From: Acidobacterium sp049965615
Lineage (GTDB): Bacteria > Acidobacteriota > Terriglobia > Terriglobales > Acidobacteriaceae
Assembly (NCBI GenBank): GCA_049965615.1
Contig: JBMFWD010000005.1
Coordinates: 46,483 to 110,482, forward strand
Direction: 5' to 3'
Length of the DNA: 64,000 bases
Shown here in pieces: positions 1 to 8,692 of this stretch. The notes below the pieces were generated by a model. That model was not told the DNA's origin and made no database searches. It worked only from the letters and a program-made list of their open reading frames with translations. Each line of letters begins with the position of its first letter. Positions within the stretch are counted from its first letter, which is position 1. The translations under genes and the position numbers were made by a program.

Positions 1-209
1 AGTTCTACCGTGGCCGCGAATACACCGTCGATCTTCTGCCCAAAATCAAGATTGAAACCGTCGTCTCCGACGAAATCCTCGACAAAGCTGTCGAAGCCAT
101 CCTCGCCGCCGCACGCACCGGAAAAATCGGTGACGGTAAAATCTTTATTTCAAAGATCGACGAGGCCATCCGGATCAGGAACGACGAGCGCGGTCCCACG
201 GCCATTTAA
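1..209 (+). CDS. glnB: Nitrogen regulatory protein P-II, C-terminal part (truncated by window edge)
   Basis: Reading from base 3, 68 residues and a TAA stop match the second half of a PII signal-transduction protein. The T-loop reads YRGREYTVDLLPKIKIE; its second tyrosine corresponds to the residue uridylylated in GlnB. It is followed by the family signature TGKIGDGKIF and an IRIRNDERGPTAI end. PII proteins sense 2-oxoglutarate and ATP/ADP and regulate glutamine synthetase, nitrogen transcription and AmtB in the cytoplasm. The downstream neighbour, 64 bases away on the same strand, is glnD, which encodes the enzyme that modifies that tyrosine, so the pair is a coherent nitrogen-sensing unit. 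The start lies outside the window. GlnB and GlnK cannot be separated from this fragment. Confidence 0.95.
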   Translation, partial: FYRGREYTVDLLPKIKIETVVSDEILDKAVEAILAAARTGKIGDGKIFISKIDEAIRIRNDERGPTAI

Positions 210-273
210 TACGGCAGGCGCGCTCCACCGGCGCCTGCCCTGGCCCCCCGGACTCCGGCTGTTGCGTTTGCCT

Positions 274-2877
274 ATGAATCTTTCTGCTGAATTGCTTACG
301 CAGTGCAGGAATCGTGTCGCCGCCGACCTCGCGTCGCTGCGCATCTCTTTCGAGCGCTCAGGAGACGGCTCCGGCCTCGCCCGTCGCCGCGCCCTCAGCG
401 TCTCCTCCCGCCTGCGCGAGCTCTGGGCGGCCATCTTTCCCAACTCCGAATCGCCCGGCATCTCCCTCCTCGCCACCGGCGGCTTCGGTCGCAATGAGCT
501 CTTTCCCTACTCCGATGTGGACGTCCTCTTCCTCCTCGAAAACGACAAGGCCGCGGAGCACCATCGCGAAGCCATCCGCACCCTCACCCAGGCCATGTGG
601 GACATCGGCCTCCGCGCCGGCCCCGCCACCCGCACCCTCAAAGAGTGCGACCGCATCTCCGTCGACAATCTCGAATTCACCATCGCTCTGCTCGACCGCC
701 GCTTCCTCGCCGGCGACAACGCCCTCTTTCAAAAGCTCACTGCGGACATCATGCCGTCCCTCTACCTCCGCGAGTGGCAAACCATCGTCCAGAACCTCGT
801 CGAGATAGCCCGAGCGCGCCACACCAAATACGGCAACACCATCTTCCATCTCGAACCCAACATCAAGGAATGCCCCGGCGGCCTCCGCGACTACCACGTC
901 TCCCAGTGGATCAGCCTCCTCAACCGCCTCCACGACGAGCGCGTCTGGCCCAAGCCCGCGCCCAGCCTCTTCTACGGCACACACACGGACCTCGAGTCCG
1001 CATACGACTTTCTCTCCGCCACCCGCTGCTTCCTCCACTACCGCGCCGGCCGCGACGAAAACACCCTCGACTGGCACGGGCAGGACGAAGCCGCCGCGCT
1101 CAGCATCGGGCTCGAAACCACTGGCACCTCTGACCCCGCCTACTGGATGCGCACCTACTATCGCCAGGCACGCACCATCTTCCGCCGCGCCCAGCTCCTC
1201 ATTGACGCCGTCCCACCGCCGCGCCGATCCTTTTACAAGGCTCTCCGCCGCAAGCGCTCCCCCATCGCCGGCACAGATTTCTTCGTAGAAGACGGACGCA
1301 TTGACCTCGCCGAAGGCGCAGCCGTCACCAGCGCCGAAGACATGCTCACTGTCTTCACCCACATCGCGCAGCACGGCCACCGCCTCAGCCAGTACGCTGA
1401 GGACCGCATTGCCGAGGCCCTCCCCGTCCTGGCCGTCCAGCTTCCCGAGGGCCCCTATCTTTGGAATGCCCTTCGTGGCATCCTCCTTGGACCCTCCGCC
1501 GCCGACGCTCTCCGCACCATGCACGCCCTCGGCCTCCTCGAACTCCTCATTCCCGAGTTCCACGGCATCGACTCTCTAGTCATCCGCGACGCCTACCACC
1601 GCTACACCGTCGACGAGCACACCTTCGTCGTCATTGAAAACATCCACAAGCTCCGTCAGCCCCACGAAGACTGGGAAAAACGCCTCTCCACCCTCCTGCC
1701 GGAAGTCGAGCGCCTCGACCTCTTCTTCCTTGCGCTCCTCATGCATGACACCGGCAAGGCACGCCGCACCGGCGACCACGCCATCCAGAGCGTCCAGCTC
1801 TGCGAAGGCCTCTTCTCACGCCTCGAATTCGACAACGAAGAGCGTGAAACCATCCGCAAGCTCATCCGCCTCCATCTCGACATGTCCTCCGCCATGCGCC
1901 GCGACATCTTCGATATCGAAACCATACGCCGCTTCGCAGACAAGGTCGGCAGCCCCCAGCAGCTCAAAATGCTCTCGCTCATGACCTACGCCGACATCCG
2001 CGCCGTCGCACCCGAAGCCCTCACCCCATGGAAAGCCGAGCAGATCTGGCAGCTCTACATCAGCACCTCCAACGTTCTTGACCGCTCCGTCGACGAAACC
2101 CGCTATCACGTCGCCAGCGACCCCTCCGTTCTCGAGCGCATCCTCGTTCGCATTCCCCAACAGGCTGACCGCCTCCAGTCCTTCCTCGAAGGACTGCCCC
2201 AGCGCTACCTCCAGACCCGCCTTCCCGAGCAGGTCGAGCGCCACGTAACCATGTGCGCCGCCATGCGCCAGGACCCCGTGCAGATCGCCTACCGCACCGT
2301 CCGCCACCTCCACGAAATCACCGTCATCACCCACGACCGGCCGCTCCTCTTCGCAGACATGGCCGGAGCGCTCGCCTCCTGGGGCATGAACATCGTCAAG
2401 GCAGACGCCTTCGCCAACACCGCCGGCATCATCGTAGACACCTTCCAGTTCACTGACCCCTACCGCACTCTCGAGCTCAACCCCTCGGAAATCAATCGCT
2501 TCCTCGCCAGCCTCCGCGAGGTCATCGCCCACCAGACGCGTCTCAAAACCCTCATGACCGCGCGCCGCCATCAGCTCAAGCGCAACCAGTCCAAGGTGCA
2601 TGTCGAAACACGCATCTCCTTTGACAACGCCTCATCCAGCCACAGCACACTGCTCCAGATCACCACCCAGGACACCCCCGGCCTGCTCCGCCAGATCGCC
2701 CTCTGCTTCGCCGACGAAGACTGCAACATCGAAGTCGCCCTCATCGATACCGAAGGCGAAATCGCCATCGACGTCTTCTACCTCACCCACAACGGCGCCA
2801 AACTCGACGAAGCCAAGCAGCGAACCCTCTCCCTCGCACTCATGGAATCCCTCGCCGAAGAACCTCTCACCGCCTGA
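274..2877 (+). CDS. glnD: Bifunctional [protein-PII] uridylyltransferase/uridylyl-removing enzyme
   Basis: 867 residues, the usual GlnD size. The order is a nucleotidyltransferase domain with GGFGRNELFPYSDVDVL (about residues 69-85, catalytic DxD), a GlnD-type helical region, an HD hydrolase domain with HDTGK at about 491-495, and two C-terminal ACT domains starting near residues 682 and 793 that bind glutamine. It adds UMP to PII when glutamine is low and removes it when glutamine is high. The ATG at 274 is chosen because the reading frame upstream of it overlaps glnB in another frame and shows no GlnD-like sequence. It follows glnB by 64 bases and is probably co-transcribed. All key motifs look intact. 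Confidence 0.95.
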   Translation: MNLSAELLTQCRNRVAADLASLRISFERSGDGSGLARRRALSVSSRLRELWAAIFPNSESPGISLLATGGFGRNELFPYSDVDVLFLLENDKAAEHHREAIRTLTQAMWDIGLRAGPATRTLKECDRISVDNLEFTIALLDRRFLAGDNALFQKLTADIMPSLYLREWQTIVQNLVEIARARHTKYGNTIFHLEPNIKECPGGLRDYHVSQWISLLNRLHDERVWPKPAPSLFYGTHTDLESAYDFLSATRCFLHYRAGRDENTLDWHGQDEAAALSIGLETTGTSDPAYWMRTYYRQARTIFRRAQLLIDAVPPPRRSFYKALRRKRSPIAGTDFFVEDGRIDLAEGAAVTSAEDMLTVFTHIAQHGHRLSQYAEDRIAEALPVLAVQLPEGPYLWNALRGILLGPSAADALRTMHALGLLELLIPEFHGIDSLVIRDAYHRYTVDEHTFVVIENIHKLRQPHEDWEKRLSTLLPEVERLDLFFLALLMHDTGKARRTGDHAIQSVQLCEGLFSRLEFDNEERETIRKLIRLHLDMSSAMRRDIFDIETIRRFADKVGSPQQLKMLSLMTYADIRAVAPEALTPWKAEQIWQLYISTSNVLDRSVDETRYHVASDPSVLERILVRIPQQADRLQSFLEGLPQRYLQTRLPEQVERHVTMCAAMRQDPVQIAYRTVRHLHEITVITHDRPLLFADMAGALASWGMNIVKADAFANTAGIIVDTFQFTDPYRTLELNPSEINRFLASLREVIAHQTRLKTLMTARRHQLKRNQSKVHVETRISFDNASSSHSTLLQITTQDTPGLLRQIALCFADEDCNIEVALIDTEGEIAIDVFYLTHNGAKLDEAKQRTLSLALMESLAEEPLTA

Positions 2878-3431
2878 ACGCCTGCACCCATCCCCTTACA
2901 TGCCCCGTGCTCAAAAATAATGTGGCATCCGATTCGCAGAATCGGCCCAGGACAGGCTCCACGCGCACTCCTTTGATCCTCTGACAAAATCTCGCCCCTC
3001 CTGAAACCCTCTCAGCACTCCTTATCAAGGCGTAACAATCACGCCACATTTCCCGTTAACGCGTCGTTGAACATCTGTTCACACATGCCGCGCGCTTCGT
3101 CACAGCGCAAAGGATTGTTTGTCAATCTTCGGCAAATCCCCTTCCTGTTGACCATCCTTTAATTATCCCCTCCATAAACTTCACTCGTCCGAAGATTCAG
3201 CGACGCCGTTCAGCGCGCCAAAGCGGAGTCAGTCGAGTAACTGAACTCGTATCTCCTGTAACCCATTTCTCCGCATGCTCGCTGGATGACACTCTGCCGG
3301 ACGGCAACACAACACAACCGCTGCATCGCCAAATGCAGCATCCAGTTCACCTGCCTCGCCGCGAACCAATCACATGCTTTGTGGCGGGTCACGTGTGAGG
3401 TATTCCAGTCAGGCCAGTTGAAGGAGAACCA
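2878..3431. other. Intergenic region, glnD to TonB-dependent receptor
   Basis: 554 bases without a convincing gene. A weak promoter-like pair is TTGACC at 3148-3153 with CATAAA about 19 bases downstream. A perfect 7-bp inverted repeat lies at 3320-3339. The last bases carry a strong ribosome-binding site, AAGGAGA at 3421-3427. There is no U-tract hairpin directly after glnD. The length suggests a long regulated leader for the receptor, but I recognise no known riboswitch. Confidence 0.5.
3320..3339 (+). promoter_or_regulatory. Short hairpin in the leader of the TonB-dependent receptor
   Basis: GCTGCAT (3320-3326) and ATGCAGC (3333-3339) form a perfect 7-bp inverted repeat with a 6-base loop, about 92 bases before the receptor start codon. 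It could be a leader hairpin or a regulator site; no U-tract follows, so it is not a terminator. Confidence 0.3.
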
Positions 3432-6353
3432 ATGATTTCGAATACGTACATGCGAAGCAGCCGAATTCTACTGCTCGCGCTTTGCATCTTGCTATGCGGA
3501 TTTCCCCATCCAGCAAGAGCCGTAACCAGCGCCGTCAGTGCCGCTGCCGCACACAGTCAGACCGGTTCCATCTCCGGCACGCTCACCGATCAGGCCGGCG
3601 CCGCTCTGCGCGGAGCGCAGGTCTCGATCCCCAGGAAGAACCTCACCGTCTACACCGATCAGCAGGGACGCTTCTTCTTTAGCGGACTGCAACCTGGCGC
3701 CTATACTCTTTCGATCAGCTACGTAGGCTTCAAGAAAATCACCAGGACCGTCAACGTAGAAACCGGCATGTCCGCCACTCTCAACCTGGAACTCCAGGTA
3801 GCCTCGAAAAACCAGACGGTGCTCGTAACGGCGAGAAGCGCTTCGGCTCAGGCAGAAGCCGTCAACGAAGAGCGGGCCGCCGACAACATCATGCAGGTGC
3901 TCCCCGTCAAAATGATCACCAGCCTGCCGGCTTCCAACCTCGGTAACGCGATTGGACGCCTCCCCGGCGTCAGCCTGACGCGCAATGAGGGTCAGGATCA
4001 GTACGTGCAGATTCGCGGCACCGAACCGCGGCTCACCAACACCACCGTCAATGGCTTCAACCTCCCGTCCGCGGATCCGGGCGTCCGCGAATTCGACTAC
4101 TCCGTTCTGCCTGCCGGCATCATCGACTCGGTCCAGGTCAGTAAAACACTCCAGGCCAATATGGACGGCGATGGCATCGGTGGGTCTGTCAACGTCATCA
4201 CCAAAACAGCCACAGACAAACCCACCTACGACTTCACCGCAATGGGTGGTTACATCCCGATTGAAAATGGCCGCCAAAATACCGACGAATACGGCACATG
4301 GGGCAGGCGTTTTGGTCCAGGAAAGAAATTCGGCTTCATCATCACCGGGGAATACTCCTTCGACGGAACCGGTATCAACGACGCCGAACCCACGCCAGAC
4401 CTTGCAACGCTCTCAAACGGACAGACCGTCGGATGGTTTGACGCCCAGGACCTCCGCACATATGAATTCCATCGCCCCCGCTGGGGCCTCGGCGGAAGCC
4501 TCGATTATCGCATCAAGCCCGGTCAGTCCATCGCGCTCCGCTATCTCTACTCGCATTATCACGACAGCGGTGACAAAACCGTGTATACGCTCCATGACAA
4601 TACCCCCGGCGTCCAGCTCCTGGTTCCCGGCAACAGCGGATGCACTGGCACCCCCACAAGCAACGGGGCTACCACCCCGCCCTGCAACACCCCGCCCAGC
4701 TTCTATAACCAGAGAGAAAGTATTCAGCTTTCTACCGGAGCCCTCGAGTTGAGCGGCACCCATGTGCTCGGCAATACCTGGTACACCTGGGGAGCAGATA
4801 TCGCCACCAGCATCTTCGGCGGCGAACCTTTCGACTCCGGCAACTTCTCCAACATCGCCACCACCACCGGCTGCTACTTCGATCAGGGCGCCACCACGGA
4901 CTATCACCTCCCCCAGTGGAGCCCGGCCTGCTTCGCGGAAATCAAGGAGCCTCAAAACTACGTGTTCACTGGAACCCAGCGCCAGCCGGGCCACAGCCAG
5001 CAGATCAACATCGGCTTCAATGGATCAGGAGGATTCAACTGGCACTTCGGAAAGCAGTCGGCCATGTTCCAGTACGGAGCCAAATTCCGCAGCGTGCACC
5101 AGTACGCCGACACCTACAACATCAGCGCCACGGCGAACAATAACAACATCTCCATGTCAATGTTCCCCAACCGCCTCAAGCAGCCAGACTACTACAACGG
5201 CTCATACACAGATGGATACAACGTCTTCTATGGCGATGTTGCCCGCTACGTCCGGCAGCACCCGACAGAATTCACCTTCAACAACGACAAGGGAGTCGAT
5301 CCTTCCGACTTCAGCATCGTCGAACATATCCCTGCCTTCTACGTGATGAACTCCATCGACTTCACCCGCGGCATCCGCCTCGTGGCGGGGCTGCGCGCGG
5401 AGATCACAACCGACAACATCCACAACCTCACCTTCGACGCCAATGGCAACGCCTCGCCGAATCACTTCAGCAACACCTACGTCGATGTGCTGCCCAGCGT
5501 CGCCCTCCGGCTTCCCGCCGGCCATCGCAGCTTCGTCCGCGTGGACTACGCGCGAGGCATATCTCGCCCCGAAGAAGTCAGCCTCGGGCAAGCAATCAGT
5601 TGGAGCCAGAACGGGAACGGCTCCTACAAGTACACCGCCTCACTCAACAATCCCGATCTCAAAGCAGAAGTCGGTGACGATATCGACCTCCAGTACGACC
5701 ACTACTTCAAAACCTTCGGCGTCCTCACTGCCGGATATTTCTTCAAGCATCTCTCCTCGCCGATCGTCACCGAGAAGAGCTTCCGGCCTGACTACCAGCC
5801 ACCCGGTGGGCCTGCGGGTTCCTACCTCGTAAGCCAGCCCATCAATGCCGGCACTGCATGGCTTGACGGCATTGAGTTGCAGTACTGGCAGCACTGGACC
5901 GGCCTTCCCGGTTTCCTGGGCGGGCTCGGCATGAATGCCAACTACAGCTACGAAACCTCACGCATCAGCAGCATCGCGGGCAGAAGCGATCATCCCCGCC
6001 TGCCCTATGACGAACCCAACAACTTCAACATTGGGCCTACTTACAACCGCGGACCGCTCTCCATGCAGATGGCGATCAACTTCAATCAGGCAAGCATCTT
6101 TGCTTACCAATACACAGATGGCACTCCCGGCGGACTCCACGGCCCCCTCGGCGACATCTACTTCTACAACCACACGCAGATCGACGCTCAGGGTGGCTAC
6201 AAATTTGGACACGGCCTGCAACTGATCGTCTCCGCAGCAAACCTCAATAACGAGGAGTTCGGCTTCTACAACGGAAGCCGGCAGTATCCCATCCAGCGGG
6301 AGTTCTACCACCCGACATACTCCTTCGGGCTCCGCTGGTCGCCGAAGCAATAG
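3432..6353 (+). CDS. TonB-dependent receptor (outer membrane), carboxypeptidase-regulatory-like N-terminus
   Basis: 973 residues. A signal peptide of about 30 residues (hydrophobic LLLALCILLC, then PARA) precedes a CarboxypepD_reg-like beta-sandwich (about 45-125; GSISGTLTDQAGAAL, PGAYTLSISYVGFKK). A TonB-box-like stretch (TVLVTARS) and a plug domain (about 145-265; LPGVSLTRNEGQ, IRGTEPRLTNTTVNG) follow, then a large beta-barrel ending in an aromatic-rich strand (YSFGLRWSPK). This is the layout of energised outer-membrane importers for siderophores, vitamins or glycans, and is abundant in Acidobacteriota. The start is supported by AAGGAGA five bases upstream. It stands alone, with a long leader and its own terminator, so the neighbours do not reveal the substrate. 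No exchange partners (TonB, ExbBD, SusD) are next to it. Confidence 0.92.
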   Translation: MISNTYMRSSRILLLALCILLCGFPHPARAVTSAVSAAAAHSQTGSISGTLTDQAGAALRGAQVSIPRKNLTVYTDQQGRFFFSGLQPGAYTLSISYVGFKKITRTVNVETGMSATLNLELQVASKNQTVLVTARSASAQAEAVNEERAADNIMQVLPVKMITSLPASNLGNAIGRLPGVSLTRNEGQDQYVQIRGTEPRLTNTTVNGFNLPSADPGVREFDYSVLPAGIIDSVQVSKTLQANMDGDGIGGSVNVITKTATDKPTYDFTAMGGYIPIENGRQNTDEYGTWGRRFGPGKKFGFIITGEYSFDGTGINDAEPTPDLATLSNGQTVGWFDAQDLRTYEFHRPRWGLGGSLDYRIKPGQSIALRYLYSHYHDSGDKTVYTLHDNTPGVQLLVPGNSGCTGTPTSNGATTPPCNTPPSFYNQRESIQLSTGALELSGTHVLGNTWYTWGADIATSIFGGEPFDSGNFSNIATTTGCYFDQGATTDYHLPQWSPACFAEIKEPQNYVFTGTQRQPGHSQQINIGFNGSGGFNWHFGKQSAMFQYGAKFRSVHQYADTYNISATANNNNISMSMFPNRLKQPDYYNGSYTDGYNVFYGDVARYVRQHPTEFTFNNDKGVDPSDFSIVEHIPAFYVMNSIDFTRGIRLVAGLRAEITTDNIHNLTFDANGNASPNHFSNTYVDVLPSVALRLPAGHRSFVRVDYARGISRPEEVSLGQAISWSQNGNGSYKYTASLNNPDLKAEVGDDIDLQYDHYFKTFGVLTAGYFFKHLSSPIVTEKSFRPDYQPPGGPAGSYLVSQPINAGTAWLDGIELQYWQHWTGLPGFLGGLGMNANYSYETSRISSIAGRSDHPRLPYDEPNNFNIGPTYNRGPLSMQMAINFNQASIFAYQYTDGTPGGLHGPLGDIYFYNHTQIDAQGGYKFGHGLQLIVSAANLNNEEFGFYNGSRQYPIQREFYHPTYSFGLRWSPKQ

Positions 6354-6456
6354 CCCGGCGTAATACCCGCAGCCGATGGCGCATCAGATCACCGCTGCGC
6401 CCAAACCTGCCGGAAATAAACCCCAAATCCGCCAACAAAGGTCTGGAGAAGACCAC

Positions 6457-6496
6457 AAAAAGGGGCAGGCCCAACCAGCCTGCCCCTTTTACTTTT
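6457..6496 (+). terminator. Intrinsic terminator after the TonB-dependent receptor
   Basis: AAAAGGGGCAGGC pairs perfectly with GCCTGCCCCTTTT around a 7-base loop and is followed by ACTTTT. The A-run on the 5' side would also make it work on the minus strand. It lies about 100 bases after the receptor stop codon. Confidence 0.9.
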
Positions 6497-6563
6497 CAGT
6501 CCCCACGCACCCTGCGATGAATTCGCGGATTCATACGATTCAAACCGCAGATAACGTAAAAGT

Positions 6564-6640
6564 TCGCAGCATTGACCCCACCTGGCAAAATATATGATTC
6601 AAAAGAATTACAACCGTAATGCCCCGCAAGGCAATGATTC
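6564..6640 (+). repeat. Dispersed intergenic element B, copy 1
   Basis: About 77 bases, roughly three quarters identical by eye to 38157-38232, with one or two single-base gaps. Shared blocks are TCGCAG, ACCCC, GCAAA, TATGAT, AAAAGA, TTACAA, TAATG, CCC and ATGATT. This copy contains a small perfect inverted repeat, ATTAC-AACC-GTAAT (6607-6620). It does not sit in front of a recognisable plus-strand gene. Confidence 0.55.
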
Positions 6641-6784
6641 AACAACGCTCACGGAACACATTCAAAAGCGCGCCAAAAACTCAAGCCGCAGCATCCCGGC
6701 AAGCGAGCGTGTCGCGGCCCCGCACAGTGAGAAACCGCTCTCGTCGGCCCATTCCTGATCACTGCAAACGAAGAACCCCGACTG

Positions 6785-7240
6785 CTACTGCGCGGCCACC
6801 GGCTGCCCGCACTGCGCGCAGCGCTTCGCCGCAATCGGAATCTCGCTCAAGCACTCCGGACAAGGCCGCGTCGAGGGCGGAACCTCCGGCGGAGCCTTCT
6901 TGAACTTCGCCATCAGCTTGTTCACCGGCAGCACCACAAAAAAATACACCGCAAACGCCACCAGTAAAAATGAAATCAGCGCATTCAAAAACGCCCCATA
7001 CATGATCTTGCTGCTGTTCAGCGTCACGCTCAGTGCCGCAAAATCCGGAGCCTTGAATATCGCCGCGATCAGCGGCGTCAAAATGTCCTTCACCAGCGCC
7101 GTCACAATCGCCATGAATGCCGTGCCGATGACCACCGCCACCGCCAGGTCCACCACGTTGCCCCGCAGAATGAAATCTCGAAAGCCCTTCACCAATCCAG
7201 TGGCTCCCCCGGTTACTTTCTCAAGATTGTTATTTGCCAT
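6785..7240 (-). CDS. mscL: Large-conductance mechanosensitive channel with C-terminal zinc-ribbon-like tail
   Basis: 151 residues. The N-terminal amphipathic helix and first membrane helix are typical of MscL: GFRDFILRGNVVDLAVAVVIG, with the pore-lining helix at about 18-45. A periplasmic loop and a second helix follow (about 85-108, LISFLLVAFAVYFFVV), then the basic NKLMAKFKK segment. MscL is a homopentameric inner-membrane safety valve that opens on hypo-osmotic shock. The unusual part is the C-terminal 25 residues, with CPEC and CAQC pairs (about 127-145) that look like a small zinc ribbon in place of the plain charged helix. It diverges from scoA, with 127 bases between the two starts. 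Confidence 0.93.
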   Translation of the reverse strand: MANNNLEKVTGGATGLVKGFRDFILRGNVVDLAVAVVIGTAFMAIVTALVKDILTPLIAAIFKAPDFAALSVTLNSSKIMYGAFLNALISFLLVAFAVYFFVVLPVNKLMAKFKKAPPEVPPSTRPCPECLSEIPIAAKRCAQCGQPVAAQ

Positions 7241-7367
7241 GCGTCAACCAACATCGGCTAAATCCGCGCGAAAAGCAAGCATGAATTCCGCCCATCCTCT
7301 CCCGCTGGCCATCCGCCCGGTCGCTCGCGTATCCTGCTTGGTTTGGCCCACGCCGAAAGGAATGCCC

Positions 7368-8063
7368 ATGAACAAGACCGTACCCAGCGCCGACGCCGCC
7401 ATTGCCGACATTCCCGACGGCGCCACCCTCATGCTCGGCGGCTTCGGCCTCTGCGGAATTCCGGAAAACCTCATCGCCGCCCTCGTCCGACGCCGCGTCA
7501 AAAACCTCCACACCATCAGCAACAACATGGGCGTCGACGGCTTCGGCATGGGCCTCATGCTCGAAGCCGGCATGATCGACTCCCACATCGGCAGCTACGT
7601 TGGAGAAAACAAACTCCTCGAAGAAAAAGTCATCCGCGGCGAACTCAACCTCACCCTCGTCCCGCAAGGCACACTCGCCGAACGCATCCGCGCCGGCGGC
7701 GCCGGAATCCCAGCCTTCTACACCCCCGCCGGAGTCGGCACCCTCGTCGCGGAAGGCAAGGAGACCCGCGAATTCGACGGCAAAGCCTACCTCCTCGAGC
7801 GCTGGCTCAAAGCAGACTTCGCCCTCGTCAAAGCATGGAAAGGCGACACCCACGGCAATCTTATCTACCGCAAAACCGCCCGAAATTTTAATCCCATGAT
7901 GGCCATGGCAGGCCGCATCACCATCGCTGAAGTCGAGCACCTCGTCGAACCCGGCCAGCTCGACCCCGACCAGATCATGACCCCCGGTGTCTACGTCCAG
8001 CGCATCCTGCAAGGCCAGAACTACGAAAAGCGCATAGAACGCCGCACCACCCGACCCAAATAA
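7368..8063 (+). CDS. scoA: 3-oxoacid CoA-transferase, subunit A
   Basis: 231 residues. GGFGLCGIPENLI near residue 25 is the glycine-rich signature of the alpha subunit of succinyl-CoA:3-ketoacid CoA-transferases. The rest is collinear with ScoA/AtoD proteins (NNMGVDGFGMG, GSYVGENKLLEE, PQGTLAERIRAGGAGIPAFYTP). The heterodimer moves CoA between succinyl-CoA or acetyl-CoA and acetoacetate. The ATG at 7368 is preferred over 7362 because AAAGG ends at 7360, giving 7 bases of spacing. The partner subunit scoB lies 675 bases beyond its stop, on the opposite strand, with vapBC between; scoA and scoB are normally adjacent and co-directional. Confidence 0.93.
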   Translation: MNKTVPSADAAIADIPDGATLMLGGFGLCGIPENLIAALVRRRVKNLHTISNNMGVDGFGMGLMLEAGMIDSHIGSYVGENKLLEEKVIRGELNLTLVPQGTLAERIRAGGAGIPAFYTPAGVGTLVAEGKETREFDGKAYLLERWLKADFALVKAWKGDTHGNLIYRKTARNFNPMMAMAGRITIAEVEHLVEPGQLDPDQIMTPGVYVQRILQGQNYEKRIERRTTRPK

Positions 8064-8076
8064 GCAATCCGCTCAG

Positions 8077-8472
8077 CTACGGGTGAATCACCACCAACCC
8101 CAGGTGCCGCTCAAATGCCGCAAAGTCCCGATCTTTGTGCAGCAGCGCGTGTCCCCGCACCAGGCAGAACGTCCCAATCAGGCAATCAATCGTCGTCCTC
8201 ACCGTCTGTCCGCGCGCCCGCAAAAAGCGAAAATTCTCCGCCGAGCGAACAGCCATCTCCTCGCCGCCCGTCGAAAACACATCAAACGAACCCAGCGCTT
8301 TCTTCACCTTCCGGAACTGCCCGTCGCTACGAATCCCCTGCAGAATCTCGCACAATATCAAATCCGTCAGACCAAAAGGCTCCACGCCCAGTCGATGATC
8401 CAGCCAGTCCGTATGCGCATTCACAATCCCGCCAAAATAATCAATCCAGACGCTGGTATCCACAATCACCAT
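8077..8472 (-). CDS. vapC: PIN-domain ribonuclease toxin, VapC family
   Basis: 131 residues with the four acidic positions of a PIN domain: D5 (VDTSVW), E42 (LILCEILQG), D96 (TTIDCLIG) and D114/D116 (KDRDF). VapC toxins cleave specific RNAs, often tRNA or rRNA, when freed from their antitoxin. The start lies three bases after the stop of the antitoxin gene upstream on the same strand, the classical order. Its stop is 13 bases from the scoA stop on the other strand, so no separate terminator fits between them. Confidence 0.9.
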   Translation of the reverse strand: MVIVDTSVWIDYFGGIVNAHTDWLDHRLGVEPFGLTDLILCEILQGIRSDGQFRKVKKALGSFDVFSTGGEEMAVRSAENFRFLRARGQTVRTTIDCLIGTFCLVRGHALLHKDRDFAAFERHLGLVVIHP

Positions 8473-8475
8473 GCC

Positions 8476-8679
8476 CTAGGTCTCATCCCGGCCACGCCGT
8501 GACCGGTCAAGATCACCCTCCCACTTCACCTTGCCCCGGAGCCCCTTCACCGCCGCCTGCGCGCGAGTCCTCACCAGCAGCTTCAATCCCTCTTCCACCG
8601 CCGCCTTCTTCGTCCCCAGGCCGGCTGCACGCACTGCCTGCTCCATCAAATCATCGTCAATTTCAATGTTCGTCCGCAT
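8476..8679 (-). CDS. vapB: Ribbon-helix-helix antitoxin, VapB family
   Basis: 67 residues. MRTNIEIDDDLM is a typical N-terminal beta-strand of a ribbon-helix-helix DNA-binding antitoxin. Helices with GTKKAAVEEGLKLLV follow, and a C-terminal tail KVKWEGDLDRSR resembles the W-x-G-x-LD toxin-binding tails of VapB proteins. The dimer would neutralise the PIN toxin encoded three bases downstream and repress the operon. An operator-like repeat lies just upstream (8693-8721). The gene is 59 bases after scoB on the same strand, so read-through from scoB is possible. Confidence 0.88.
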   Translation of the reverse strand: MRTNIEIDDDLMEQAVRAAGLGTKKAAVEEGLKLLVRTRAQAAVKGLRGKVKWEGDLDRSRRGRDET

Positions 8680-8692
8680 ACGCCAGTCCGCC

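Larger units (their letters stand above)
6354..6784. other. Intergenic region between the receptor and mscL
   Basis: 431 bases between convergent genes. It holds the intrinsic terminator at 6457-6496 and the first copy of a repeated intergenic element at 6564-6640. The remaining part, to 6784, shows no gene, and short reading frames crossing it run through the terminator. Confidence 0.6.

Noticed and set aside
10..273. Upstream extension of glnD to an ATG at base 10
   Set aside because: The extension is the glnB coding region in another frame and shows no GlnD-like sequence; the protein starts at 274.
358..1563. Long open frames opposite real genes, for example on the minus strand under glnD
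   Set aside because: They are by-products of strong third-position C bias. They have low-complexity Glu/Gly/Val/Asp composition and no family motif.
6376..6597. Short plus-strand frame after the TonB-dependent receptor
   Set aside because: It runs through a perfect intrinsic terminator and into element B, with no ribosome-binding site.
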